A stretch of DNA of 46,273 bases from JBBPYR01 sp038199755 (GTDB taxonomy: Bacteria > Chloroflexota > Ktedonobacteria > Ktedonobacterales > Ktedonobacteraceae). The position numbers and the translations under genes were made by a program. Shown here piece after piece: positions 32,394 through 41,205 of this stretch; the stretch's first letter is position 1, and each line of letters starts with the position of its first letter. The DNA is taken from positions 1-46,273 of the forward strand of contig JBBPYR010000306.1 in NCBI GenBank assembly GCA_038199755.1, written 5' to 3'. The notes under the pieces were generated by a model, which was not told where the DNA came from, did not search any database, and was given only the letters and a program-made list of their open reading frames with translations.

Positions 32394-34805
32394 TTAATAT
32401 GCGATGCTGAGGAAGGCCCAACTGATGATACCCCGTGGGTAAAAATGACCATTCCAGTCGCTGCTATCGTCGTGCAAACCATCACCGAAGGATTTTCCGA
32501 AGTTCAGATTATAAAGATAGGCCGCCTGCACCACATTAACACGCATACAGGTGCTGCATCCATGTTGCGTGTAGACAAGATCTGCAACTAGACCGGAAAG
32601 CATGACCTTACTAAACCATTCATAGCGGAGGCAATGGCCATTGCCACATTGAGAACCCGTTGCCGCCGTTGAAGTCATCACAACCATAGCGGGATTACTC
32701 AAGGTATCCGCCTGGAGATCACTGGGATATTGTGTTGCCAGGTCGCTGAGCAGCGTCTGATTCATCGTGCCATCGCGCCCAATCAGATGCAGATAAAACA
32801 GGCTCTCGCCCAACACCAGCGTACGACCGCCACAATTGGTGAACGCACTACTATCGGCAATCGGCAAGTAGCCACGGCGGTTATAAGCCTGCACCATCGC
32901 GTTCTCAATCTTCGTGGCAGCCTGTGTCCAGACAGCACCTTGTTCATTCCCCACGATCAGGCTATCAAGGTAGGCGGCAGCTCGATAGCCGCTAGCCTCT
33001 TTCAAACCCTGATAATAGAGATTGCCAGCAGCAGGCGCGTCATTATGCAGACAATCACTGGCAGCATCATAAGTGGTATTCGTATCTTGCCCATTGTAGG
33101 CAATGCCGGTGCTGGGGTCTCCTACATTCATATTGTGGATCATGGCTGCATCTAACTGTGCGATATGCTGCTGCAAAAATGCGCTATCCCCCGTCACAAA
33201 CTCGTAGTATGCCATCAGCAACACCACATTATCGTTCTCCTCAGTGGGCATGGGCACCCCCGTATTCACCAGTGGAGACACATAACAGCTCGCACGCAGC
33301 GTGGGTATTCCCTGACCGGGGTCGGTACAATTGCCACTCGCATCCACATCACCGCCCTGGTCGTGTTGGAAATAAAGGCCAAAGGTGTTACTGGTCGCGT
33401 TATTAAACACGCTTGTCAGAGCAGATTTGAAAAACCATGGTACACGCGTAATCTCAAAATAGCCATATTCATGCATCACATCGACCGTGGTCAGAAAGCC
33501 GTAGGAGCCCTCATAGACTGCGGCATCATAGCCACCACCCGCGCAAGCCTGCCGTCCCAGCAGCCAGCTACTCGCCTTATAGCTACGCAAGGTATCGCCG
33601 ATCAGCCAGCGTTGCTCTGGCGTGAGCACACTATTATTGATCAGATAGTTTTCCATCGCCTGCGCCTGACCAAGCAAGTTATCATGTGAGGAGAGATTAT
33701 CAATGGCAAAACCGATCACATCTTGTTGCGATGACCATTCCTGCGCTGCGTACAAACCTTCGTTCTGGCAAGTTGAGGGGCTTAATTGCGTGTTGACAAA
33801 CAGGTGCTGACTATCATTCCAGCCACCAAGCACAAAATAGGAGGTCTGTGTCTGGCCTGCCGCCACGTTATAGTGCCAGTTCAACCCCGCGCGATCGCTC
33901 TGCTTCGTATCGCAGTGCCAATGCGTGGCATCTCCAGCCATGAAGAGCGTGCCACCCGTGCCATCACTATTGGTATCATAGGATAAGACATTGACAGGCG
34001 TTCCCTGTGGCGTCGTCTGCTTGGCGCAGGCAGTATCACTGGTCGCAGCACGATTGCTGCCAAAAACAAAATCACCCAGACGGGTCTGCTTGCTCGTGTT
34101 TTGCAAACTGACCCCAATCATGAAGACCGGCACAGTATCATCCTTTACCGCCTCCGCGCAATTGCTGATGGCGGTACAACCCGGTGTACCGCGAAAGGTA
34201 TCGATGATATCGACGGTCATATGCATACCCTCGCCATCGGGCGCGTCACCCATCCAGCGTGTAGTATTTAGGGCCTCTATCCAGCGTTCATTGCTGACAT
34301 AGCTATCGCCCAGGCGTTGATTGGCCTTGCCCATATGAAAAATAAACATCTTGCTTGCCTGCCCCAACTGCCCCGTAGTCTGGGCCGAACCGCCTGACTG
34401 CACCGCTGCTGTGGGCGACATGCCGACAATATAACTTGCTTCATTCTCATGAAAGACGCCAGCAGTGCCACTGCGCACCACACCATATTGCGGCAGCACC
34501 GTAAAATTCAGGCGCGAACCAAACTTCGCATTCTCATTCGCAAAGCCCGCTTGCTGCTCAAACGTTTGCACAGGAAGACGACTATCGAGCAGTATTTTAC
34601 CCGGTGCAGCCTTCGCCGTTCCCTGCTGAGATGGCTTCTTTGCTTGCTGCATGGCAGCGAAAGAAGCTGACGTATAGGTAAAAAGCAATGGGGCCGCTAC
34701 CAGTGCCAGCAACACGACAATCCACCCCGTCCCTCTTCGCAACAGACGAACCACAAACACAAGCCTTACCTCTTCTTTATGAGTATTCTCTTTAGAGAGA
34801 CGCAC
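32394..34805 (-). CDS. Large secreted glycosidase-like protein ((alpha/alpha)-barrel type)
   Basis: An 803-residue exported protein. An N-terminal membrane/signal helix (about 25-50, TGWIVVLLALVAAPLLFTYT) is followed by a Gln/Ala/Lys linker. The middle (about 80-400) is a beta-rich domain, and the C-terminal half has helical-barrel features (WLIGDTLRSYKASSWLLGRQ, MPTEENDNVVLLMAYYEFVT, SGYRAAAYLDSLIVG) reminiscent of GH52/GH116-like enzymes. I cannot name the family. Many Cys residues suggest disulphides outside the cell. The frame starts with GTG at 34805; a second GTG at 34760 has a better AGAGG site. It is divergent from the sensor-kinase gene. Confidence 0.7.
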   Translation of the reverse strand: MRLSKENTHKEEVRLVFVVRLLRRGTGWIVVLLALVAAPLLFTYTSASFAAMQQAKKPSQQGTAKAAPGKILLDSRLPVQTFEQQAGFANENAKFGSRLNFTVLPQYGVVRSGTAGVFHENEASYIVGMSPTAAVQSGGSAQTTGQLGQASKMFIFHMGKANQRLGDSYVSNERWIEALNTTRWMGDAPDGEGMHMTVDIIDTFRGTPGCTAISNCAEAVKDDTVPVFMIGVSLQNTSKQTRLGDFVFGSNRAATSDTACAKQTTPQGTPVNVLSYDTNSDGTGGTLFMAGDATHWHCDTKQSDRAGLNWHYNVAAGQTQTSYFVLGGWNDSQHLFVNTQLSPSTCQNEGLYAAQEWSSQQDVIGFAIDNLSSHDNLLGQAQAMENYLINNSVLTPEQRWLIGDTLRSYKASSWLLGRQACAGGGYDAAVYEGSYGFLTTVDVMHEYGYFEITRVPWFFKSALTSVFNNATSNTFGLYFQHDQGGDVDASGNCTDPGQGIPTLRASCYVSPLVNTGVPMPTEENDNVVLLMAYYEFVTGDSAFLQQHIAQLDAAMIHNMNVGDPSTGIAYNGQDTNTTYDAASDCLHNDAPAAGNLYYQGLKEASGYRAAAYLDSLIVGNEQGAVWTQAATKIENAMVQAYNRRGYLPIADSSAFTNCGGRTLVLGESLFYLHLIGRDGTMNQTLLSDLATQYPSDLQADTLSNPAMVVMTSTAATGSQCGNGHCLRYEWFSKVMLSGLVADLVYTQHGCSTCMRVNVVQAAYLYNLNFGKSFGDGLHDDSSDWNGHFYPRGIISWAFLSIAY

Positions 34806-34896
34806 AAGCCCCTACCATCGGACATCAAGCAAGTACTTTTGGCGCCTCCACATATGAGTAAACAATACTACAAAAAAGGCAATAGTCAATATCGAG

Positions 34897-34911
34897 TGTA
34901 CATCGTGTACA
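34897..34911. promoter_or_regulatory. Double TGTACA site between divergent genes
   Basis: TGTACA at 34897-34902 and 34906-34911, in a 9-bp direct repeat GTGTACAtc/GTGTACAat. Each TGTACA is itself palindromic. It lies between the divergent glycosidase and sensor-kinase genes, upstream of a TTGACT-16-TATTGT on the minus strand. Confidence 0.45.
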
Positions 34912-34942
34912 ATACATGATAAATATGTAGCAAGTTTCGTGT

Positions 34943-34948
34943 TATAAT
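34943..34948 (+). promoter_or_regulatory. -10 box of the sensor-kinase operon
   Basis: TATAAT lies 59 bp before ATG 35007. The -35 region is weak, consistent with dependence on an activator such as one binding TGTACA upstream. Confidence 0.5.
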
Positions 34949-35006
34949 AAGCTATCAGGACCTCTCAATTCCTGCATCGTCCTATTTATTTCTTGGAGGT
35001 CTGACC

Positions 35007-37700
35007 ATGCTACCCGGTATACGCCGTTCGCTACTGTTCCAACTACTGAGCGTCTATCTCCTCTTTGTTGTGATCGTACTCATCGGCGGACTTGCCGTCA
35101 ACACAGTTATTGAGCAGAAGCTACGCAACGATGCCCAGGAATCAGATCGGGCGTTAGCGCAAGAAATCGCGCTCAAAACCAGTTTGCAATTTATAGAAGC
35201 CAAAAACTCGCTCATCACACTCAGTCAACTGGCATTGCAAGACAGCAGCACACCCGACGCCATGATCCACACCTTCCAGGCGTTTCAAGCGGCCCGCAGT
35301 GACGTAGATCAGGTCTCCTGGCTCGATCCCTTTGGCATTCTGCGCATCACCTATCCGCCTAACCAAAACGTACCATTAGGCACAGAGTTCGCTCCCCCCG
35401 ATATCGTCCAACGTGCGCTCAACCCATCTCAGTTGCAGCCCGTTTTTGAAGTAGGTATCGCTGTAGAAACAACGCTCAAACCAGATGTCATCATTGCTAA
35501 CCCGGTACGCGATAAGAGTGGGAAACTGCTCGGTATTGTCGCAACCAGCATCTCTCTTGATGGCCTCAGCATCCCGCTCACAAAGGTGGTCTCGGCACAA
35601 AAAGAGCAGGGACGCAGCCTCATGATTAGTATTATTGATAGTAAAGGTGAGCTAATCGCCACCCCTGATAGCTCCCATTTCCTCTGGATGGTGCTTGACG
35701 ATTTGCCCGGTGCCGATCAAGCATTACAAGGCCATATCGCTTCGCGCCTCGGCACTGGCTCCGATGGGCAAAACTGGCTGTTCAGTGCCGTGCCCGTTCC
35801 TGCCGTGGGTTGGGCCGTCATCGTACAACGGCCCGAAAGTGAAGCCTTAGCGGTGATTACCCAGTTCCATCTCTGGCTCTTCACGGCGGCACTCCTCTTC
35901 GCCATTGGTGGCCTCTTGTTCTGGCTCATCCTGCTCAACCGCGTCATACGCCCCCTGCACACGCTGGCCCTACAGCACCAGACCCTACCCGTATCAGCAC
36001 AATCAATCCCTATCCATGCCACCTTACTCGCCACACGTGATGATGAGGTGGGCGATCTAGCAAGATCGCTGGTACGGCTGGAGTACGATGGCCTGCTCAA
36101 ACTGAGCGAACTACGCACCCTCCTCGAAACATCAAACGCGGTCGTTGGCTCGCTTGAGCCGTACGCGGTCGTCAAAAAGATCATTCACGAAGTGCGCCGC
36201 TTGGTAGATGTGCAGGCAGCTGCCGTGTTATTGCCAGATGAGCAAGGCGCGTTGCACGTCCTTGTGAGTGACGGCCATAAAGACCACTATAATTATGAAC
36301 TCTCGCTCTCGCCGGAGAGTACCCGTTCATCCGCCGTCATCGCACTGCGTGAGGGCAAACCAGTCCAAAAGCTGCTGAGTTCAGATGCGTTTTCCTATGA
36401 TGAGGGCTTTCGTTCCGTACTGGCCATTCCTATTATCAGTCGCCACGTGGGGGGCGTCGTGCTGCAAGTCCACCGTGATAAACCACAACCCTTCGACCAG
36501 AACGAAATTGACCTGATGCTTACCTTCGCCAACTACGCCACCCTCGCCTGGGAACATGCAGTACTCTATGAACGCAGCGATGAACGGCTACGTGTAGTCG
36601 CACAAGAGAACGAGCGGCTGTACCAGCAAGCCTCGGAGGAGAAACAAAAGCTAGAGGCCATCATGGGCAGTATGAGCGATGGGCTAGCCTTGACGAGCAT
36701 TGATGGTAGTGTGTTATACGCAAATCAGGGCATAAGAAGCATTACAGGGCTTCCCCCTAAGGCGATAGAAGGCCATTCCATTAGCACACTCTATCATGCA
36801 CTACAAGACATGGCCGTTGACAAAGTGGCCTGTGAACAGGCACTGGCCCAGATCGAAAGCAACACCCTCAGCGAATGCGTACTTGAAATCAAGCGCGAGC
36901 AAAGCCAATATGTTATTCACCTACGGCTCTTCGCTGTCGGTAACGAAGATGGGCAAGCCATCGGGCGTGGTCTGCTGCTACGCGACATCACCCGCGAACA
37001 TGAACTGGCAGAGTTCAAAACCACACTACTGGCCGCCGTCAGCCATGAAGTGCGCACCCCACTGGCCGCGATCAAAGGCTACGCCTCAACGCTGCTACAA
37101 GATGATGTCACATGGGCATTCGCGGACCAACAAAATTTCTTGCAAACCATTAGCAGCGAGGCTGACCGCCTCACTCAACTCGTCAGCAATCTGCTCGACC
37201 TCACCCGCCAGGAAGCTGGACTGCTCCATCTCAAGCGCATGCCCATAGCAACGCAAGACCTCGTGCAAAAGGCCATCGAACGCTTGCGTCATCCACGCAT
37301 CAGCATCACGTCACACCTACCCGACACGCTGCCAGCAGTCAACGTCGATGGTGCGCGCATCGAAGTAGTGCTCTACAACCTGATCGAGAACGCCCTCACC
37401 TACGGTCATGATCAAGTCTACATTAGTGCCGACCAGCGCGACGAGACCATCATATTCTCCGTCTCCGACAATGGACCCGGCATTGCACCCGATGAACTGC
37501 CGCACGTCTTTGAGCGTTTCTATCGTGCGCGCCATGGTCGGCAGCAGCGTTCGGGCGGCACTGGACTGGGACTCGCCATCAGCAAGGCCTTCATCGAGGC
37601 GCACGGCGGCACCATCTGGGCAGAGAGCAATGAGCAAGGCACAACCATCTCATTCTCATTACCCCTTGTGGTAGCGCGATTATCAGAAGTTCCTTCATGA
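35007..37700 (+). CDS. Membrane sensor histidine kinase with Cache, HAMP, GAF and PAS domains
   Basis: An 897-residue kinase. Membrane helix 1 is at about 8-32 and helix 2 at about 290-315. Between them is a double-Cache type sensor (LDPFGILRITYPPNQNVPLG, IIDSKGELIATPDS). HAMP follows (RVIRPLHTLALQHQ), then GAF (about 390-540), a coiled coil, PAS (about 550-665, MGSMSDGLALTSIDGSVLYA), the H-box AAVSHEVRTPLAAIKGYAST with H680, and an ATP domain with NLIENALTYG, DNGPGIAPDELPHVFERFYR and GGTGLGLAISKAF. GGAGG precedes the ATG. The response regulator follows 19 bp downstream. The ligand is unknown, probably a small carboxylate or amino compound as in other Cache sensors. Confidence 0.92.
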   Translation: MLPGIRRSLLFQLLSVYLLFVVIVLIGGLAVNTVIEQKLRNDAQESDRALAQEIALKTSLQFIEAKNSLITLSQLALQDSSTPDAMIHTFQAFQAARSDVDQVSWLDPFGILRITYPPNQNVPLGTEFAPPDIVQRALNPSQLQPVFEVGIAVETTLKPDVIIANPVRDKSGKLLGIVATSISLDGLSIPLTKVVSAQKEQGRSLMISIIDSKGELIATPDSSHFLWMVLDDLPGADQALQGHIASRLGTGSDGQNWLFSAVPVPAVGWAVIVQRPESEALAVITQFHLWLFTAALLFAIGGLLFWLILLNRVIRPLHTLALQHQTLPVSAQSIPIHATLLATRDDEVGDLARSLVRLEYDGLLKLSELRTLLETSNAVVGSLEPYAVVKKIIHEVRRLVDVQAAAVLLPDEQGALHVLVSDGHKDHYNYELSLSPESTRSSAVIALREGKPVQKLLSSDAFSYDEGFRSVLAIPIISRHVGGVVLQVHRDKPQPFDQNEIDLMLTFANYATLAWEHAVLYERSDERLRVVAQENERLYQQASEEKQKLEAIMGSMSDGLALTSIDGSVLYANQGIRSITGLPPKAIEGHSISTLYHALQDMAVDKVACEQALAQIESNTLSECVLEIKREQSQYVIHLRLFAVGNEDGQAIGRGLLLRDITREHELAEFKTTLLAAVSHEVRTPLAAIKGYASTLLQDDVTWAFADQQNFLQTISSEADRLTQLVSNLLDLTRQEAGLLHLKRMPIATQDLVQKAIERLRHPRISITSHLPDTLPAVNVDGARIEVVLYNLIENALTYGHDQVYISADQRDETIIFSVSDNGPGIAPDELPHVFERFYRARHGRQQRSGGTGLGLAISKAFIEAHGGTIWAESNEQGTTISFSLPLVVARLSEVPS

Positions 37701-37719
37701 CAGAAAGGCAAGGTTGTCT

Positions 37720-38442
37720 ATGACGACACGTGTGAAGCGCGTCCTCATTGCAGAGGATGAAATCGTACTACGCGACTTTGTGAGCAAAAACCTCCGTGCG
37801 CGTGGCTTCGAGGTATTAGAGGCCAGCAACGGGTTAGAAGCCTTCGCCCTGTGGGAGCGCGAAGAACCGCATCTCCTCATTCTAGATATTATGATGCCGC
37901 GCATGGATGGCCTCGAAGTCTGTCGCCGTGTGCGCGAACACTCAGCCGTACCCATCATCATCTTGACCGCGCTCGACTCCGAGAGCGACAAGGTCGCAGC
38001 CCTCGACATCGGTGCCGACGACTACCTCACCAAACCCTTTGGCGTCGAAGAACTACTCGCCCGCATACGCGCAGTCCTCCGGCGTACACACGGCGAAATG
38101 GTGGCAGTACGCAACGAAGGCTTCAAACGTTTCGGCGAGCTAGAAATTGATCTCACTGGCCACATCGTGCGCCTCCGAGGAACCGAGGTGCGCCTATCAC
38201 GCATAGAATTCTCGCTCCTGCAACAACTCGTCAGCAACGTCGGCAAAGTTCTAACCCATCGCATGCTCCTGCAAAGCGTGTGGGGCCCAAACTACGGCGG
38301 CGAAGCCGAATACCTGCGCGTCTACATCAACCGCCTCCGCCACAAACTAGAGCGCGACCCCGGCACCCCCCAATACCTCATCACCGAACCCGGCGTCGGC
38401 TACCGCTTCGCCACCCCCGACCACGACCGACCCCACCCCTAA
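37720..38442 (+). CDS. OmpR/PhoB-family response regulator
   Basis: A 240-residue regulator. The receiver domain has acidic pair E12/D13, phosphorylation site D56 in LLILDIMMPRMDG, Thr in IIILTALD and Lys in YLTKPFG. The C-terminal winged helix (about 140-235) has RLSRIEFSLLQQLVSNVGKV and YLRVYINRLRHKLERDP. It is the partner of the kinase 19 bp upstream. ATG 37720 with AAGG upstream is preferred to TTG 37714. Proteins of this type bind direct repeats about 11 bp apart, and such repeats lie upstream of the ABC importer at 43.2 kb. Confidence 0.93.
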   Translation: MTTRVKRVLIAEDEIVLRDFVSKNLRARGFEVLEASNGLEAFALWEREEPHLLILDIMMPRMDGLEVCRRVREHSAVPIIILTALDSESDKVAALDIGADDYLTKPFGVEELLARIRAVLRRTHGEMVAVRNEGFKRFGELEIDLTGHIVRLRGTEVRLSRIEFSLLQQLVSNVGKVLTHRMLLQSVWGPNYGGEAEYLRVYINRLRHKLERDPGTPQYLITEPGVGYRFATPDHDRPHP

Positions 38443-38505
38443 GCGAACCGAACAGTAGAGGCGGAGCGGTGATGCCGGGTGGCTGGGACTCTTACTCATT
38501 TTGTC

Positions 38506-38559
38506 AACTGAACCATTGTTGGACACGCTTGCTTGTGTATGTCCAACAATGGTTCAGTT
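38506..38559 (+). terminator. Intrinsic terminator of the two-component operon
   Basis: Perfect 20-bp arms (38506-38525, 38540-38559) beginning AACTGAACCATTGTTGGACA enclose a 14-nt loop and are followed by TTT, a classical terminator form. Confidence 0.85.
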
Positions 38560-38678
38560 TTTCTGAAGATTACTGATGCATAAGCCGATATCTGTGTATA
38601 GAAAGAGTAAATTTTCTGTATCAGCTTTTCTAATTTATTTAAAAGAACCACACTCAGAAGCTTTACTCTCATAAACCT

Positions 38679-38799
38679 TATAACACGCTGAAAGAATTTC
38701 GTCACGGGATATTCTACTGCTTTGGCAACCCGAAATGGCTTGTTTTTCCGCAAGTGGGGCGAAATTGGGCAAGCCTTTCGGATCGAACAAGAACGGACC
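38679..38799 (+). promoter_or_regulatory. -10 box and structured leader of the polysaccharide synthase operon
   Basis: TATAAC at 38679-38684 could start a leader of about 105 nt. Within it CCGAAATGGCTTG (from about 38730) pairs with CAAGCCTTTCGG (to about 38782), and an inner TTTCCGC/GCGAAA stem is nested. The stem ends 18 bases before ATG 38800. It does not match the c-di-GMP riboswitch classes I know. The rest of 38443-38799 holds the terminator above and an AT-rich spacer. Confidence 0.4.
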
Positions 38800-41154
38800 A
38801 TGAAAGGGACATATACGAGTATGCAAAGTACAAAACAGGAAAAGCGGCCCACTCGAAAACGGCAGTGGGGTGCCGAACGCCGTACACAGCCATTGCCAAT
38901 GATGCATGAGAAACCATCAACGTTGAAAATTGCCTACAGTCGTCTTGCAATCGTATTGACAATAGTTTTATGGATAATATATTTTATTTCGACAATTATC
39001 CGTCAATTCTTCGAAGGGCCAAAGACGTTTTCATTTACGATGCAAGCCATTGGTTACCTGACCATAGTAACATTGCTGACATTCTCCTCGCTCATGTACC
39101 TGGTGGCACGTCAGGGGGCATTTCAGAGGTTTAGTAAGCACGTACGCGTACCACGAGCCGAGCTCGATAGGCATTTCTCAGAGCAGCAACCGACGATCAC
39201 TGTGCTCGTGCCATCATATAGTGAAGAGCCGGAAGTTGTCCGTAAGACCCTTCTGTCGGCAGCACTACAGGAATATCCTGAGATGCGTGTCGTACTCCTG
39301 ATTGACGATCAGCCTCATCCCTCAAATCCAGCAGTTGCCGCCCAACTCAACGCTACTCGTGAGCTCGGCAACGATATCATGAGGCTTTTTGCTGAACCAC
39401 GTACACGCTTCAGTACTGCACTCTCCCAATTCGAACAACAGTATGCAGGCAAAATGCTAGTTGCGCAGGCGACGATTAGCGAGCTTGCACACCATTATGC
39501 ATGGGCGGCAACGTGGCTCTATGCGCTTGCGGATAAAGAAGAGATTGATGACCATGTAGATATATTCTTTGTCGAACAAGTGCTCAATGGCCTTGCCAAT
39601 GAATTGAGCCTCGTTGACCAGGCGCTGATGACTTCTTGCCACGAAGGTGCCCAGCTACCTATCGAACGCGTACGGCAACTCTACCGTCGGCTGGCCTGGA
39701 TTTTTGATGCCGAGGTGACCATTTTTGAACGGAAGAAGTACGCTTCACTCTCCCATGATGCCAATAAGGCCATGAATCTCAATTCCTACATTGGACTGAT
39801 GGGCGGTACGTATCTCCAGCGCGAGACCCCGGATGGGCTTATCCTGATTCCGGTTGCCGAAGGACAAAAGGGCGATGTGACGTTCCCGGACAGCGAATTC
39901 CTCTTGACTCTTGATGCCGACTCCATCTTGCTACGTGAGTATTGTCTGCGTCTTGTCTATTTCTTGCAGCAGCCAGATAATGCCCGGGTAGCGGTGACAC
40001 AAACTCCATATTCGTCCTTCCGTGGGGCAGGAACACGCATTGAACGCTTGGCTGGTGCAACTACAGACATCCAGCACATTCTCCACCAGGGAATGAGTCA
40101 TTACGGTGCGACATTCTGGGTCGGCGCCAATGCGGTTGTTCGTAAGCGAGCACTTGATGATATTGCTGAGACCGAATGGGTCGGCGGTTTCGAGGTGCGC
40201 CGTTTCGTCCAGGACCGCACTGTTATTGAAGATACTGAGTCGAGTATTGATCTCACACTTCATGGCTGGTCACTGGTGAACTATCCTGAGCGTCTGAGTT
40301 ATAGTGCCACACCGCCAGATTTCGGGTCCCTTATTGTGCAGCGCCGTCGCTGGGCAAATGGTGGTCTGTTGATCTTACCAAAATTATGGGCGCAAACGCG
40401 TGAGCGCAGACGTCGCGGCGAACTTGTTTCTCGAACTGAGATTCTGCTCCGTCTTAATTACATGGCCTCAATCACGTGGTCGAGCTTCAGCCTGATCTTC
40501 ATGCTGGTATATCCATTCAGCGGCCAGTTGTTGAGCCCTTTCGTGTCGCTTGCCGCACTGCCATACTTCATCTCTATGGCCAATGATCTCAAATACTGCG
40601 GCTACAAGTGGACTGATGTACTGCGTATCTACGGATTTAATTTAATCCTGCTCCCTGTCAACCTCGCTGGCGTCTTGAAATCGCTCCAGCAAGCACTAAC
40701 GAGTAAGAAGATACCATTTGCACGGACGCCAAAAGTCAAAAACCGGACCATTTCACCGCTCCTCTATATCATCGTCCCCTTATTGATCATTGCCTTCTCG
40801 GGGTTTAGCTTCTGGCGGGACGCGCAAGCCTATAATTGGGAAAATGCGGCATTTGAAGGTTTTAATGCATTGACAGCGTCATGGGCTTTAGTCACCTATA
40901 TTGGTATAGGGAATGCACTGGCCGATATATGGCATGGCTTAACAGACTGGCTCTATGTAGAAGTGCTTCCCAAGACATCCGCAGCTGCCACTGATCCGAA
41001 ACTAGAGCTTGATTGGAGGGCGGTACTCTATCATGGCAATGCCAAAGAGAGGGTTCCACTGAGTGCATTACATGCTACAGCGGGATCGTACCAATCCGTG
41101 CTCCATGAGCAATGTTTACCAGAGGCCGAAGTAAGTTCGCTTCTTAGCGTGTAG
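38800..41154 (+). CDS. Membrane GT2 polysaccharide synthase (chitin/cellulose synthase-like)
   Basis: A 784-residue processive glycosyltransferase. Two membrane helices lie near the N-terminus (about 40-65 and 75-95). The catalytic domain begins TITVLVPSYSEEPEVVRKTL with DDQPHP, carries an insertion of about 200 residues, then has LLTLDADSILL (DxD), GANAVVRKRALDDI, the base motif EDTESSIDLTLHGW and QRRRWANGG (QxxRW). At least four further membrane helices follow. These are the marks of cellulose, chitin and hyaluronan synthases. The frame is open to TTG 38722, but that part overlaps a hairpin leader. The next gene encodes a GH18-like chitin-binding protein, which favours a GlcNAc-containing product. 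Confidence 0.85.
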   Translation: MKGTYTSMQSTKQEKRPTRKRQWGAERRTQPLPMMHEKPSTLKIAYSRLAIVLTIVLWIIYFISTIIRQFFEGPKTFSFTMQAIGYLTIVTLLTFSSLMYLVARQGAFQRFSKHVRVPRAELDRHFSEQQPTITVLVPSYSEEPEVVRKTLLSAALQEYPEMRVVLLIDDQPHPSNPAVAAQLNATRELGNDIMRLFAEPRTRFSTALSQFEQQYAGKMLVAQATISELAHHYAWAATWLYALADKEEIDDHVDIFFVEQVLNGLANELSLVDQALMTSCHEGAQLPIERVRQLYRRLAWIFDAEVTIFERKKYASLSHDANKAMNLNSYIGLMGGTYLQRETPDGLILIPVAEGQKGDVTFPDSEFLLTLDADSILLREYCLRLVYFLQQPDNARVAVTQTPYSSFRGAGTRIERLAGATTDIQHILHQGMSHYGATFWVGANAVVRKRALDDIAETEWVGGFEVRRFVQDRTVIEDTESSIDLTLHGWSLVNYPERLSYSATPPDFGSLIVQRRRWANGGLLILPKLWAQTRERRRRGELVSRTEILLRLNYMASITWSSFSLIFMLVYPFSGQLLSPFVSLAALPYFISMANDLKYCGYKWTDVLRIYGFNLILLPVNLAGVLKSLQQALTSKKIPFARTPKVKNRTISPLLYIIVPLLIIAFSGFSFWRDAQAYNWENAAFEGFNALTASWALVTYIGIGNALADIWHGLTDWLYVEVLPKTSAAATDPKLELDWRAVLYHGNAKERVPLSALHATAGSYQSVLHEQCLPEAEVSSLLSV

Positions 41155-41205
41155 GTATTGGATTACTGGACGCAGATAGGCGCCAGACAGGAGACCATTA
41201 ATATC

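Noticed and set aside
38722..38799. N-terminal extension of the GT2 synthase from TTG 38722
   Set aside because: No ribosome site; the segment folds as a hairpin in the RNA and adds no recognisable protein sequence. Not fully excluded.
38692..38799. c-di-GMP riboswitch before the polysaccharide synthase
   Set aside because: Tempting by context and length, but the conserved core sequences of class I and II are absent. Kept only as an unassigned leader.
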